The notes under the pieces: generated by a model
What the model saw: the letters and a program-made list of their open reading frames with translations, nothing else
Databases searched by the model: none
Told to the model about the DNA's origin: nothing
Made by a program: the position numbers and the translations under genes
Origin: Bacillus_CJ salitolerans
Lineage (GTDB): Bacteria > Bacillota > Bacilli > Bacillales > SA4
NCBI RefSeq assembly: GCF_042680805.1
Contig: NZ_JBHUEM010000046.1
Location: forward strand, 1 to 64,000
DNA: 64,000 nt
Direction of reading: 5' to 3'
Part shown: piece by piece, positions 44,535-53,932 of the stretch
Layout of the letters: each line of letters starts with the position of its first letter
Position numbering within the stretch: the stretch's first letter is position 1

Positions 44535-45053
44535 ATGAAGAAAGCACTACTGATTATAGACGTACAAAATGGAATGTTTCAAAAAGATAATGTTGTGTAT
44601 AAAGGGGAAAGATTACTACAAAATTTAAACAATTTAATCTTTCAAGCTCGCAATAATAGTACACCCATTTTTTTTATACAGCATCATGCACCTGCCGGTA
44701 AGCCTTTAGAGTTTGGCACAAAGGGCTGGGAGATTCATCCTGAAATTACCCCAAACAGTCAAGATGTAATCATTCAAAAAACTACTCCAGATTCATTTTT
44801 TAAAACTTCTTTAGATGAGGAACTGAAAAAACAAGGGATTGAACATTTAGTTATTGCGGGAATTCAAACAGAAGCGTGTGTCGATACAACTTGTAGAAGA
44901 GCTTTTAGTATGGAATATAAGGTCACGTTAGCTTCAGATACACACAGCACATGGGATTCTAAAGACATTACTGCCCAGCAAATTATAAACCATCATAACG
45001 GAGTATTACGTTGGTTTGCTGATGTTAACCCAAGTAAAGATATTATTTTTTGA
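44535..45053 (+). CDS. isochorismatase-family cysteine hydrolase
   Basis: 172 residues, ATG 44535 behind TTGGGGGGAG. The catalytic triad is complete: Asp 9 (LLIIDVQNGMF), Lys 82 (IIQKTTPDSFF) and Cys 115 (GIQTEACVDTTCRRA). The closest relatives hydrolyse amides or nicotinamide-like substrates; the substrate here is unknown. Cytoplasmic and standalone. A promoter-like ATAGTGTACAATAG lies near 44490. Confidence 0.85.
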   Translation: MKKALLIIDVQNGMFQKDNVVYKGERLLQNLNNLIFQARNNSTPIFFIQHHAPAGKPLEFGTKGWEIHPEITPNSQDVIIQKTTPDSFFKTSLDEELKKQGIEHLVIAGIQTEACVDTTCRRAFSMEYKVTLASDTHSTWDSKDITAQQIINHHNGVLRWFADVNPSKDIIF

Positions 45054-45099
45054 TTGCTAATTTTGAAATTACGTACGTACTCTTTTGAAATGCTATATA

Positions 45100-45152
45100 A
45101 AAAAACGGGATCTCTCGGAGCGGTGGCTTTTATGGCTATTGTAGGAGATTTG
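45100..45152 (+). repeat. cassette-type intergenic element, degenerate
   Basis: AAAAAACGGGATCTCTCGGAG, CGGTGGCTTTTATGGC, GTAGGAG. A core ACGGG and a hairpin-like middle; both outer boxes are weak. Confidence 0.35.
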
Positions 45153-45200
45153 ACTTAAATCCATTATGAGTACGAGTAATAACAATAGGGGGAAACTAAT

Positions 45201-45767
<567 letters not shown>

Positions 45768-45832
45768 ATGTTGAACAAACAGCCAAATTTGTATTTGAGA
45801 AATGATTTTGTAGCTATAAGGGGAAAAAATGG

Positions 45833-46255
45833 ATGAAATTTTATGTTGCATCTAGCCTTAAAAATATGGATAAGGTTAGATATGTAAGTCAGAAGTTAAA
45901 AGATAAAGGATATATCCATACATATGATTGGACTATAAATGAAAACGTTACAACATTGGAAGAACTAAAGGCGATAGGTCAAAAGGAAAAAAGTGCTGTA
46001 ATGGAGGCTGATTTTGTAGTAGTTTTATTTCCAGCAGGAAAAGGAAGCCATATTGAACTTGGTATCGCAATTGGAAATAGCAAAAAAATTTATCTTTATT
46101 CACCAAACAATGAAGTAGATAACTTCGAAACAACTAGTACATTCTATCATTTACCAGAAATTGAAAAGTGTTTTGGAACCATAGATGAGTTGGTAGATAT
46201 TATAGACCTAAGATCAAAAAGTGTACTAAGTTTACCGGATGCAAGAAAGGAATAA
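45833..46255 (+). CDS. nucleoside 2-deoxyribosyltransferase-like protein
   Basis: 140 residues, ATG 45833 behind AAGGGGAAAAAATGG. The start KFYVASSLKNMDKVRYVSQK, the middle ADFVVVLFPAGKGSHIELGI and SKKIYLYSPNNE fit the flavodoxin-like fold of the 2-deoxyribosyltransferase/DUF4406 group, with the catalytic Glu candidate in GSHIELG. It would act on nucleosides or related ligands; the substrate is uncertain. Confidence 0.7.
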   Translation: MKFYVASSLKNMDKVRYVSQKLKDKGYIHTYDWTINENVTTLEELKAIGQKEKSAVMEADFVVVLFPAGKGSHIELGIAIGNSKKIYLYSPNNEVDNFETTSTFYHLPEIEKCFGTIDELVDIIDLRSKSVLSLPDARKE

Positions 46256-46372
46256 GGAATTGACGATCTGAATCATTATAATGAGAACGGAGTACTATGT
46301 ATCCTGAGCAATTTTAGAGAGGGAGTACATGATAAGGTACAACAATTTATTGGATGTGTGGAACTTTTAAAG

Positions 46373-46408
46373 GACTGAGTGAGGTGATTTTCCTCACTCA
46401 GTTTTTAT
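46373..46408. terminator. bidirectional rho-independent terminator
   Basis: ACTGAGTGAGG pairs with CCTCACTCAGT around TGATTTT, followed by TTTTATT. It lies between genes converging at 46255 and 46408. Confidence 0.75.
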
Positions 46409-46755
46409 TACCACCATAAACTCGGCTTAACAACCATGAACCAAAGCATAGCCAATAATAAAATAATATAAATCCAAATCGAGCGCTGTAGTTTAGCTGC
46501 TAGTAGCTCATGACTTTCACCTTCTATATTAAACTTCCGAAGAGTTGGAGAAAAGGCACGTGCAAGGAAGAAGAGGGATGCAAATAAAATAATCAGTGTC
46601 ATGACGATCCAAGGAGTTGACCACGTCCATGACCCTGAAAGAACAAGTATGACACCAGAGCCAACTAGAACATGGCCAGCATGTTTGGTTAATCTCACCA
46701 CAAATTGAAATGTATCGATATAGGCTAATAATTCACTTGAATAAGCACGACTCAT
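46408..46755 (-). CDS. DUF2269-like membrane protein, possibly truncated
   Basis: 115 residues with three membrane segments (VGSGVILVLSGSWTW, TPWIVMTLIILFASLFFLA and IWIYIILLLAMLWFMVV). The text RLTKHAGHVLVGSGVILVLS matches the inner part of DUF2269-type proteins, which usually have an extra N-terminal membrane helix. That helix is missing, and no ribosome site precedes ATG 46755, so the gene may have lost its 5' end. Confidence 0.5.
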   Translation of the reverse strand: MSRAYSSELLAYIDTFQFVVRLTKHAGHVLVGSGVILVLSGSWTWSTPWIVMTLIILFASLFFLARAFSPTLRKFNIEGESHELLAAKLQRSIWIYIILLLAMLWFMVVKPSLWW

Positions 46756-46841
46756 CTTTTTGACAAGTGGTAAGGAAAGGAAAATAGTCAGTCAGATGTT
46801 ATTCTAACTTTGGGGTGCAGTACAAAGCCTATTGCCTTAAA

Positions 46842-47045
46842 TTATTGATCTACAGTTTCAAATCTAGTGATTTTTAATTCTTTCTCTGTTGAGATAACAT
46901 ATGCTCTTAATATTACTTGTTGGGACTCTCCATTTTCCTTTTTCCAATTCGTTTGTACTTCAACCACAATATGATTTCCAACTTTTGATGTCTTTCTTTG
47001 CTTGTGGCTTATTAGAATCCATTGGATATCGGTAATCGGATAAAT
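46842..47045 (-). pseudogene. fragment of a protein of unknown function
   Basis: The minus strand reads YPITDIQWILISHKQRKTSK, then EVQTNWKKENGESQQVILRA and TEKELKITRFETVDQ, stop at 46842. Protein-like, about 65 codons, with no start; probably the C-terminus of an exported protein. Confidence 0.35.
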
Positions 47046-47091
47046 AGTTTAATAGTGTCACCTAAGTTTTTATAGACAAAAACACTATTCG

Positions 47092-47547
47092 TTAACTCTT
47101 TTTTTCATTAGCCCGGTACATGAAGATTTCAGGATTCTCTACGGATTTGAAGCCGATTTTCTCATATAGTGAATGAGCATCTTTAGTTGCTAGCATCATA
47201 ACTCGTACTCCTTGAGAATCAAGGTGACTTGTCATTACTTCCATTAGCCATTTTGATAAGCCTTTTCCTCTGTACTGTGATAAGACGAAGACATCACATA
47301 CATAAGCTAAGGTTGCAAGGTCAGATACAACTCTAGCAAAGCCAACTTGCTCATAATGTTCACTATTGATATCACCATCGTATATTCCATAACAAACCAT
47401 TGAAAGATCTATTGATTTTTCTACTGTTTCTCTTGGGATTCCTTTTGCCCAGTATGAATCTTCACTAAGAAACTTATAAACCATGTTCCGATCAATATAA
47501 TTTTTATTCGTTGTGATTGTAAAATTGTCTAAATACCATTGACTCAT
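47092..47547 (-). CDS. GNAT-family N-acetyltransferase
   Basis: 151 residues, start 47547 behind GGAGGGGCCATA. Motif A is VCDVFVLSQYRGKGLSKWLM (about residues 83-102), followed by DAHSLYEKIGF. The shorter N-terminal text (ITTNKNYIDRNMVYKFLSED, SYWAKGIPRET) is the common Bacillus subgroup annotated as GNAT. Cytoplasmic; the substrate is unknown. From 47548 to 47977 I see no supported gene. Confidence 0.85.
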   Translation of the reverse strand: MSQWYLDNFTITTNKNYIDRNMVYKFLSEDSYWAKGIPRETVEKSIDLSMVCYGIYDGDINSEHYEQVGFARVVSDLATLAYVCDVFVLSQYRGKGLSKWLMEVMTSHLDSQGVRVMMLATKDAHSLYEKIGFKSVENPEIFMYRANEKKS

Positions 47548-47977
47548 TATGGCCCCTCCATTACTACTTCTTATTAAATTTAATTATTCTTTATATCTTT
47601 AAAAAAATCCTTCTCATTCGTAAGATATGTATGGAAAGAAACTTCCTGTTCAAGTAAAACTTGTTTTATTTAGTGAGGGGAATTGTAGAATGTTGTTGAA
47701 GCATTCTTTAAGTATATTTGAAGAATTAGAAGCATACAGATCATTCACAAATGGTAAAAGGGATGTTTTCCAGCTGTGGTGGGGTTTTACAAGAGAGTAG
47801 GGAAATAAGCAGAAAAGAATCACCTTTATCCGCGATCATTTTCTCATTATTATGGTACTCTGAACCAAATGCCATTTTATCATAGCTTATTCAAGATATA
47901 ATAAATATTAAATCCTGGTTCCTACTGTCGCAAAAAACCATATATATATAGTAAAATCCTAACAGGAGTAGATAGTA

Positions 47978-49255
47978 TTGGACAAACAAAATAGCCGATT
48001 TAGATGGGTTGTATTTGCTTCTGTATTGTTTACGTATTTATTAATGTCGAGCCAACGAACAGCCCCAGGATTGATTACCGAACAAGTGATGTTGGACTTT
48101 AGTGTAACGGCAACGACCGTTGGATTACTGACAAGTATCCAATTTTTTGTGTACACAGGATTGCAAATTCCGATGGGTATTTTGGCTGATCGATATGGGC
48201 CTAATTTTTTTCTGCTTGTTGGTGCACTATTTACAGGTTTAGGTACCATCATTTATAGTCTTGGCACAAATGAATATGTCTTATTTTTTTCAAGAATCTT
48301 AACAGGGGCAGGGGACGCGACAATCTGGGTTAATATGGTGTTAATTCTGAGCCAATGGTTTAATGCGAAGGAATTCACACGATTAATTGGTGTTACAGCC
48401 ATGACTGGAAGCCTTGGCTTTCTTTTGGCGACAGTCCCATTCTCATTTTTAATAGATTTCTTTGGTTGGCGGGCATCATTTTTTTCATCGGGGCTTTTGC
48501 TATGTTTATGTTGCATTCTCCTCTATTTTGTTCTCTTACAAAAACCGAAACAATCGATATTTATTAAAAATGAAATACACCATGAAAAAACGTTGGATGT
48601 ACTACGAAGAATATTTTCTACTCGGCAAGCATGGGCATTGTTTTTATGTCACTTTGGGATTGTTGGGACGTATATTGGATTTATCAGCTCATGGGGAGTA
48701 CCATATGGGATGAATATGTATGGTATGACACGTTCAGATGCGAGTCAGCTTATCATGATTGGACTGATCGGAGCACTTATTGGTGCTCCATTAGCTGGTT
48801 GGATCTCAAGTCGTTTAGATGCAATTAGACGTCCGTATATTGTTATTCACCTGATCCTAGTAATCAGTTGGTCAATCTTTCTTATATTTTCTGGTAATCC
48901 GCCATTTTTCTTGTTAACTTTACTTTTCTTTATCATTGGCCTTGCGTATGGGGGAAATGCTTTAACATTTGCTGCTGTTCGTCAATCATTTCCAATCAAG
49001 GAATCTGGTATTGTTTCTGGCTTTGCGAACACGGGTGGGTTTCTAAGTGCTGTCCTTCTCCCAAGCATTTTCGGAAATGTATTGGATCATTTTCAGGTAG
49101 TTACCGGTAGTATAACGGATGGATATTATTATGGTTTCATCACTCCTGTTATCTTCTCAATCATTGGCTTAATAGGTGTGATGATTTTGAAGGAAAATAG
49201 TCATTCTGATAATAAAGCAATCATTACCAAAAAATGCAAACGGAAAAGAGCTTAG
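47978..49255 (+). CDS. major facilitator superfamily transporter
   Basis: 425 residues, TTG 47978 nine bases after CAGGAG. Twelve membrane segments; the loop 2-3 signature GILADRYGPNF and the MFS motif in GAPLAGWISSRLDAIRRP are present. The N-terminus SSQRTAPGLITEQVMLDFSV is like nitrate/nitrite- or oxalate-type porters and bacterial anion:cation symporters. It exchanges or imports a small solute; which one is unknown. Confidence 0.8.
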   Translation: MDKQNSRFRWVVFASVLFTYLLMSSQRTAPGLITEQVMLDFSVTATTVGLLTSIQFFVYTGLQIPMGILADRYGPNFFLLVGALFTGLGTIIYSLGTNEYVLFFSRILTGAGDATIWVNMVLILSQWFNAKEFTRLIGVTAMTGSLGFLLATVPFSFLIDFFGWRASFFSSGLLLCLCCILLYFVLLQKPKQSIFIKNEIHHEKTLDVLRRIFSTRQAWALFLCHFGIVGTYIGFISSWGVPYGMNMYGMTRSDASQLIMIGLIGALIGAPLAGWISSRLDAIRRPYIVIHLILVISWSIFLIFSGNPPFFLLTLLFFIIGLAYGGNALTFAAVRQSFPIKESGIVSGFANTGGFLSAVLLPSIFGNVLDHFQVVTGSITDGYYYGFITPVIFSIIGLIGVMILKENSHSDNKAIITKKCKRKRA

Positions 49256-49302
49256 AAAGGACTTACTTTTGTTTACATTTATTACTATGGAGTAGTTGAG
49301 CG

Positions 49303-49334
49303 AAAGGCATCTCAAACGAGGTGTCTTTTTTTGG
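49303..49334 (+). terminator. rho-independent terminator
   Basis: AAAGGCATCTC pairs with GAGGTGTCTTT (two G-T pairs) around AAAC, followed by TTTTGG. It follows the MFS gene by 48 bases. Confidence 0.7.
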
Positions 49335-49470
49335 TTCAGTAATTCCTCTGTATTCTCGTGAAAAATACAGCAAGATTTGGAAAGTCTTAAAAACTCTTTA
49401 CTGTTACTTTAATAGTAACAAATTAATATTTTGTATTTTAAAAAGAAAGGAGAATGAAACATTAATAACA

Positions 49471-50340
49471 TTAAAGCTCAGAATCAATTGGTAGCTTTTT
49501 GATCGGTACGTATATGTGAAAGACTGAGTCAAAAATGTGTATATTTTCAAAAACTTGAATTAGTTCGATATCTGTAACCTCAGCTTCTTGCTTAGAGATC
49601 TTTAGAAATCTTGCGAAGTCAGTAATGAGGACATCACCGATTTCAAGCAAATCACCGAAGTATTTGAACTTTGTACAAAAGAATTGTGGTACATCAATCG
49701 TAAAATGATAAGGTTTATCTATTGGGATATCTTGTGGAATCCCGGCTAGAACATTGAAACGTGTTGAATTCTGGTGGCAGTTAGAATAGATCACATAACA
49801 CGGACCATTACTTGTTGAATCAATGTTTTCAACTAACATATCTAAATGAGAGCGAATCTTCATCTTGTAGTCATCAGTTGCTAGATCAACTTCAAACGCG
49901 ATGCCAGTTACCCTTGTTGCTTCAAAGTCTGTAAGGGTGAAATCGGTGACAATATCACCATTGATGTTTTTTATAGGTCTTTTCACTACTTGAGGTATTG
50001 GCTCTTGAGGTAGTTTCTTTTCATGACCTCTTATAGAGCTAGGAGATATACCGTATTGCTGTTTGAAAGCTCTGGTGAATGAGGAAGGAGATCCGAAATT
50101 TAGCTGATAAGCAATTTCTGTTAGAGATATGTTATCGTTTGAAATTAATGTTAGTGATGCATTCAACCTTCTAGATCGTATGTAATGGTTTAATGAACAG
50201 CCCATCATCGCAGAAAAAAGTCTATGAAAATAGTATTTGGACATGTTGAAGGAATTGGCAACAGACTCCAATGATAAGGGATGTTGTATATTGTTTTCAA
50301 TATAGATCAGGGCATTCTCTATGACTTCATGGTGTTCCAT
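49471..50340 (-). CDS. AraC-family regulator with GyrI-like effector domain
   Basis: 289 residues from ATG 50340 behind AAAGGAGAAAAT. The N-terminal double helix-turn-helix (about 5-105) has LSLESVANSFNMSKYYFHRL and ISLTEIAYQLNFGSPSSFTR. The C-terminal half (about 125-289) is a GyrI-like small-molecule-binding domain. It is divergent from the DUF4386 gene at 50418 with 77 bases between, so it probably controls that gene in response to a ligand. Confidence 0.85.
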   Translation of the reverse strand: MEHHEVIENALIYIENNIQHPLSLESVANSFNMSKYYFHRLFSAMMGCSLNHYIRSRRLNASLTLISNDNISLTEIAYQLNFGSPSSFTRAFKQQYGISPSSIRGHEKKLPQEPIPQVVKRPIKNINGDIVTDFTLTDFEATRVTGIAFEVDLATDDYKMKIRSHLDMLVENIDSTSNGPCYVIYSNCHQNSTRFNVLAGIPQDIPIDKPYHFTIDVPQFFCTKFKYFGDLLEIGDVLITDFARFLKISKQEAEVTDIELIQVFENIHIFDSVFHIYVPIKKLPIDSEL

Positions 50341-50417
50341 ATTTTCTCCTTTCATCTACCTTAACTAGGTTAATAACGAGAATAAATAAATAATGATTTC
50401 AAGGGAGTGTGATTGTT

Positions 50418-51116
50418 ATGACACTGGATAGAAGGAATGGGATAATATTAGGTATTTTTTATATAGCAGCTGCGGTTACTTCAATCATAGCTGTAGTCTT
50501 TTATGAGCAGATTTTGTCAGAACAGTGGTATAAGACTGTAGCAAATGGATTGGAAACAAAGGTATTATTCGGTGTGTTAAATGATCTTTTTCTCGTGGTG
50601 TCGGCCGTTGGGACAGCTGTTATGCTATTTCCATATATCCGGCGCTGGAATGAACATATTGCATTAGGGTATCTTTGTTTTCGATTCATGGAAGCTGTTT
50701 TTATTGCAATAGGTTTGGTAAGCATATTAGGATTATTGAATCTTAGTATCTATTATGAAGCAGGAAGTTTTACAAGTGAAGAAAATTTTTCAGGTTTAAG
50801 TAAAGTGTTGCAAGGTTTTCATGGCTGGACATTTATGTTAGGTCCAAATTTTATGTTAGGAATAAATACAGTTCTGTATAGTTATGTACTCTTTAGAACA
50901 GGTTTAGTGCCAAAACGATTAGCACTGTTCGGTATAATTACAGCGGTGATGGTATTCATCGCTGGTTTACTTGAAATGTTTGGTATGATAGAACCTTTAT
51001 CGATAGCAAAAGGTTTAATTGCATTACCAGTAGGTGTTTTTGAAATGAGTTTGGCGTTTTGGTTGATTGTGAAGGGATTTAATAAGCAAAAGTTAGAAAA
51101 GTTGAATGTGAGATAG
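50418..51116 (+). CDS. DUF4386 membrane protein
   Basis: 232 residues, ATG 50418 behind AAGGGAG. Six membrane segments; the family text RRNGIILGIFYIAAAVTSII, LGYLCFRFMEAVFIAIGLVS and the closing AFWLIVKGFNKQ is clear. A paralogue is at 22187-22867. Divergently arranged with an AraC-type regulator, a common pairing that suggests induction by a small compound. Confidence 0.85.
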   Translation: MTLDRRNGIILGIFYIAAAVTSIIAVVFYEQILSEQWYKTVANGLETKVLFGVLNDLFLVVSAVGTAVMLFPYIRRWNEHIALGYLCFRFMEAVFIAIGLVSILGLLNLSIYYEAGSFTSEENFSGLSKVLQGFHGWTFMLGPNFMLGINTVLYSYVLFRTGLVPKRLALFGIITAVMVFIAGLLEMFGMIEPLSIAKGLIALPVGVFEMSLAFWLIVKGFNKQKLEKLNVR

Positions 51117-51245
51117 TATTCATTATTGAATATCGAACTGAAAATTCTAAATATATTTATTTGTTCGGAATTTGCGGTGAAAGTGTTCCATTTTTGAGTG
51201 AAATAATTTATAATCACTTTCATACACGAAAATTAAAAATGTAAA

Positions 51246-51316
51246 CACTTGTATAATCGTGGGGATATGGCCCACAAGTTTCTACCAGGTTACCGTAAAC
51301 GGCCTGACTACAAGTG
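51246..51316 (+). ncRNA. purine riboswitch aptamer (guanine class)
   Basis: P1 CACTTG (51246-51251) pairs with CAAGTG (51311-51316). Core text TATAATCGTGGGG, ATATGGCCCAC, AAGTTTCTACCAGG, CCGTAAACGGCCTGACTAC is the conserved three-way junction. The ligand-specifying position is C (GACTAC), which selects guanine/hypoxanthine/xanthine-type purines rather than adenine. It lies upstream of xpt and a purine permease. Confidence 0.95.
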
Positions 51317-51394
51317 ATTATTCTTCCATGATATATAAGGGCTATGTAGCAATGTTTAAGTACCCTTTATCAAGGTTTATGTTGAAATGATTAA

Positions 51395-51450
51395 ACCGAA
51401 TGGTAAGAGATCACTTTAGTCAAAAGGATCTCTTGCTATTCGGTTTTTTT
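51395..51450 (+). terminator. riboswitch expression-platform terminator
   Basis: CCGAATGGTAAGAGATC pairs with GATCTCTTGCTATTCGG, followed by TTTTTTT. It should form when purine is bound and stop transcription of xpt and the permease. Confidence 0.85.
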
Positions 51451-51528
51451 GTTAGGAAATTATAAATGCTCACTATTTGTGGATAACTGAGTGATGTGCG
51501 TAGTAATCCGGCTCCAGCGCCCAGCCAA

Positions 51529-51623
51529 GATAAAATGGCGACGATCTTAGCCATTTTATCCTACTCGAGATCAAATAACCCTTGAAGAGTAAAAGGGAAA
51601 GAACGCCCTTTTTCTCTTCAAGG
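51529..51623 (+). repeat. two perfect hairpins inserted in the xpt leader
   Basis: GATAAAATGGC pairs with GCCATTTTATC (51529-51560), and CCTTGAAGAG-T-AAAAGGG pairs with CCCTTTTT-CTCTTCAAGG (51580-51623). They lie between the riboswitch terminator and the xpt ribosome site and are not part of the usual leader. They may be a small non-autonomous element. Confidence 0.6.
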
Positions 51624-51633
51624 AACATTTGCT

Positions 51634-51672
51634 ATGCCTGAGGCTAAACGAGGCGCCCTGAGCCTTTTGTTC
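51634..51672 (+). repeat. CTGAGCC hairpin repeat, copy 2
   Basis: TGCCTGAGGCTAAACGAGGC, GCCCTGAGCCTTTTGTTCC. Nearly identical to 34851-34888. AGGCT can pair with AGCCT in front of TTTTG, directly upstream of the xpt ribosome site. Confidence 0.6.
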
Positions 51673-51705
51673 CGCCAATTTGAAAATTAAGGGAGGTAGC
51701 ACTAA

Positions 51706-52299
51706 TTGGACCCATTAAAAACAGCCATTTTAGAAAAAGGAGCGGTACTATCAGGTGGTGTGTTAAAGGTTGATCACTTTTTGAATCACCAAATAGACAC
51801 GGACCTTATGATTCATATCGGTAAGGAATTTGCCGCTAGATATAAGGAGTGTAACATTACTAGAGTCATCACGATTGAGTCATCAGGTATTGCTCCAAGC
51901 TTAATGGCGGCAAATGAATTAGATGTACCGCTTGTATTTGCAAGAAAAAAGAAGTCACTGACGATGACAAATGACGTGTATACAAGTAGTGTTTATTCAT
52001 TTACGAAGCAAGAAACGAATACGATAACAATTTCTAAAAGCTTCTTAAACGCAGAAGATCATGTACTCATTATTGATGACTTTCTAGCCAATGGGAAGGC
52101 AGCACTAGGCTTAGCACATATTGTGGAGCAAGCGGGTGCTAAGGTAGCAGGGTTTGGTATTGTCATTGAAAAGTCATTTCAGGAAGGTAGAGCGAAGCTG
52201 GAAGAAGCAGGCTATCGTGTAGAATCACTTGCCCGTATTCAATCACTACAACATGAAAAAGTAACATTTTTAGAGGAAACAGTTCTACAAAATTCATAA
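51706..52299 (+). CDS. xpt: xanthine phosphoribosyltransferase
   Basis: 197 residues, TTG 51706 behind GGGAGG. Typical Xpt: LSGGVLKVDHFLNHQIDTDL, ESSGIAPSLMAANELDVPLV and the PRPP-binding loop VLIIDDFLANGKAALGL. It converts xanthine plus PRPP to XMP in purine salvage. It is the first gene of an operon with the permease at 52318 (18 bases between), controlled by the purine riboswitch at 51246, as in other Bacillus. Confidence 0.95.
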   Translation: MDPLKTAILEKGAVLSGGVLKVDHFLNHQIDTDLMIHIGKEFAARYKECNITRVITIESSGIAPSLMAANELDVPLVFARKKKSLTMTNDVYTSSVYSFTKQETNTITISKSFLNAEDHVLIIDDFLANGKAALGLAHIVEQAGAKVAGFGIVIEKSFQEGRAKLEEAGYRVESLARIQSLQHEKVTFLEETVLQNS

Positions 52300-52317
52300 T
52301 AGATAGGAGAAAACATC

Positions 52318-53841
52318 ATGAACCATTCTGTTCACTATCCTTTATATAAGAAAGAAGATACCGATGCATTTTTTGCCCTGTTCCAAAACAACTTAGCCAA
52401 CTTTGTCATTATTGCGGTGACAATGCTTGGGATGGGCTTTCCTGCCAGTATTGTGTTTGGTAAGGTAATCCCCGGTGCAGCGGTTGCCGTTATGGTTGGT
52501 AACTTATATTATTCGCATATGGCAAAACGTTTAGCTAAAAAAGAAGGAAGAACAGATGTAACAGCCCTTTCATATGGAATTAGTACACCTGTTATGTTCG
52601 TATTTTTATTTGGAGTACTAGCACCTGCAAAAGCATTAACAAATGATCCAGATCTTGCTTGGAGAATTGCCGTAGCAGCTGCATTTTTAAGTGGATTAGT
52701 GGAGGCTTTAGTAAGTCTAACAGGAAACTGGGTTCGCAATCAAATTCCAAGAGCGGCTATGCTCGGGGCTCTAGCTGGGGTAGCACTTACGTTTATAGCG
52801 GGTGAGATGTTATTTAATACGTTTTCGATTCCGGTTGTGGGTCTTGTAACACTTGTCATTATTATTGTAGGGGTTATTGGAAAAATGGCAATGCCGTTTA
52901 AAATTCCTACCTCTTTATTTGCCATTTTAGTTGGTACGATTTTAGCATTCACATTAGGCTATCAATCGCCAAATAAGATTGTAGAAGGTCTTGGGAATGT
53001 TGGGTTTTATCCTATATTGCCAACTTTAGCTGCACTTGATGGAATGAGTTATTTATTTGGTAGCTTAATCGGATTAATGGCCATTATTTTGCCAATTACG
53101 TTATACAATGCGATTGAAACAATGAATAACGTGGATGCAATGTCAGCTGCTGGTGACTCATACGATGTTCGTGAATGTCAAGCGGTGGATGGTGTAGGAA
53201 CCATGCTTGGGGCTCTGTTCGGTGGATTATTTCCGACAACCGTATATATTGCGACAGTAGGCTCCAAAATGATGGGGGCAGGACGAGGATACAGCATTTT
53301 AAATGCAATAGTATTTGGAGTCGCTGCCATGACAGGAGTTATTGCGGTTTTAGCTTCTGTTATTCCAGTAGCTGCCGTTGCTCCTATTTTAGTATTCGTT
53401 GGAATATCAATGGTTGGAACAGCCTTTCAATCTAATGAGACAAAGTACTTTCCGGCAGTTGCACTTGCAATGCTACCTTACTTTGCAAACTATGTAATGA
53501 CACGTTTTAATAATTCAGCAGGAGAAGTGGTTGCAGGTATTTCAAAGGGAATTGTTCCTCTTGGACAAGGAGCAATGTTTACAGCGATTGTTTTAGGTGC
53601 CGTTACTGTGTTTATTATTGACAAACAGTATGTGAAAGCGAGTATTTTTTCATTAGTGGGTGCAATGCTTTCTTTTGTTGGGTTTATGCATGCTCCTAAA
53701 TTAGCTGTAAATGCAGCTCCAGAGTTCTCAATGGCATATGTGTTAGTGTCTGTATTCTTAGTATACTGTGCTTATCAGCATGTAAGTGTGACTCAAAAAG
53801 AAACAACAGATCTTTCTGTTGGACAGAAGGTCGCTTCATAG
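52318..53841 (+). CDS. NCS2-like purine permease
   Basis: 507 residues, ATG 52318 behind ATAGGAGAAAACATC. About 12-14 membrane segments, with family-like polar stretches ALSYGISTPVMFVF and TLYNAIETMNNVDAM. It is larger than, and not a close match to, B. subtilis PbuX, so I leave the symbol empty, but its place behind xpt under a guanine-class riboswitch points to uptake of xanthine, guanine or related bases. Confidence 0.75.
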   Translation: MNHSVHYPLYKKEDTDAFFALFQNNLANFVIIAVTMLGMGFPASIVFGKVIPGAAVAVMVGNLYYSHMAKRLAKKEGRTDVTALSYGISTPVMFVFLFGVLAPAKALTNDPDLAWRIAVAAAFLSGLVEALVSLTGNWVRNQIPRAAMLGALAGVALTFIAGEMLFNTFSIPVVGLVTLVIIIVGVIGKMAMPFKIPTSLFAILVGTILAFTLGYQSPNKIVEGLGNVGFYPILPTLAALDGMSYLFGSLIGLMAIILPITLYNAIETMNNVDAMSAAGDSYDVRECQAVDGVGTMLGALFGGLFPTTVYIATVGSKMMGAGRGYSILNAIVFGVAAMTGVIAVLASVIPVAAVAPILVFVGISMVGTAFQSNETKYFPAVALAMLPYFANYVMTRFNNSAGEVVAGISKGIVPLGQGAMFTAIVLGAVTVFIIDKQYVKASIFSLVGAMLSFVGFMHAPKLAVNAAPEFSMAYVLVSVFLVYCAYQHVSVTQKETTDLSVGQKVAS

Positions 53842-53894
53842 AAAGTCTGAAAAATTTACACGAAATGAATAGCGTTAGCTTGATAATAATTCCT

Positions 53895-53932
53895 AGTGCC
53901 TTTTCACTTTCATGTGAAAGGCACTTTTTTCT
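53895..53932. terminator. rho-independent terminator of the xpt operon
   Basis: AGTGCCTTTTCAC pairs with GTGAAAGGCACT across TTTCAT, followed by TTTTTCTAT. It also faces the convergent gene ending at 53931. Confidence 0.8.

Noticed and set aside
52509..53435. Several open frames opposite and within the permease gene
   Set aside because: All are shadows of the 507-residue membrane protein.
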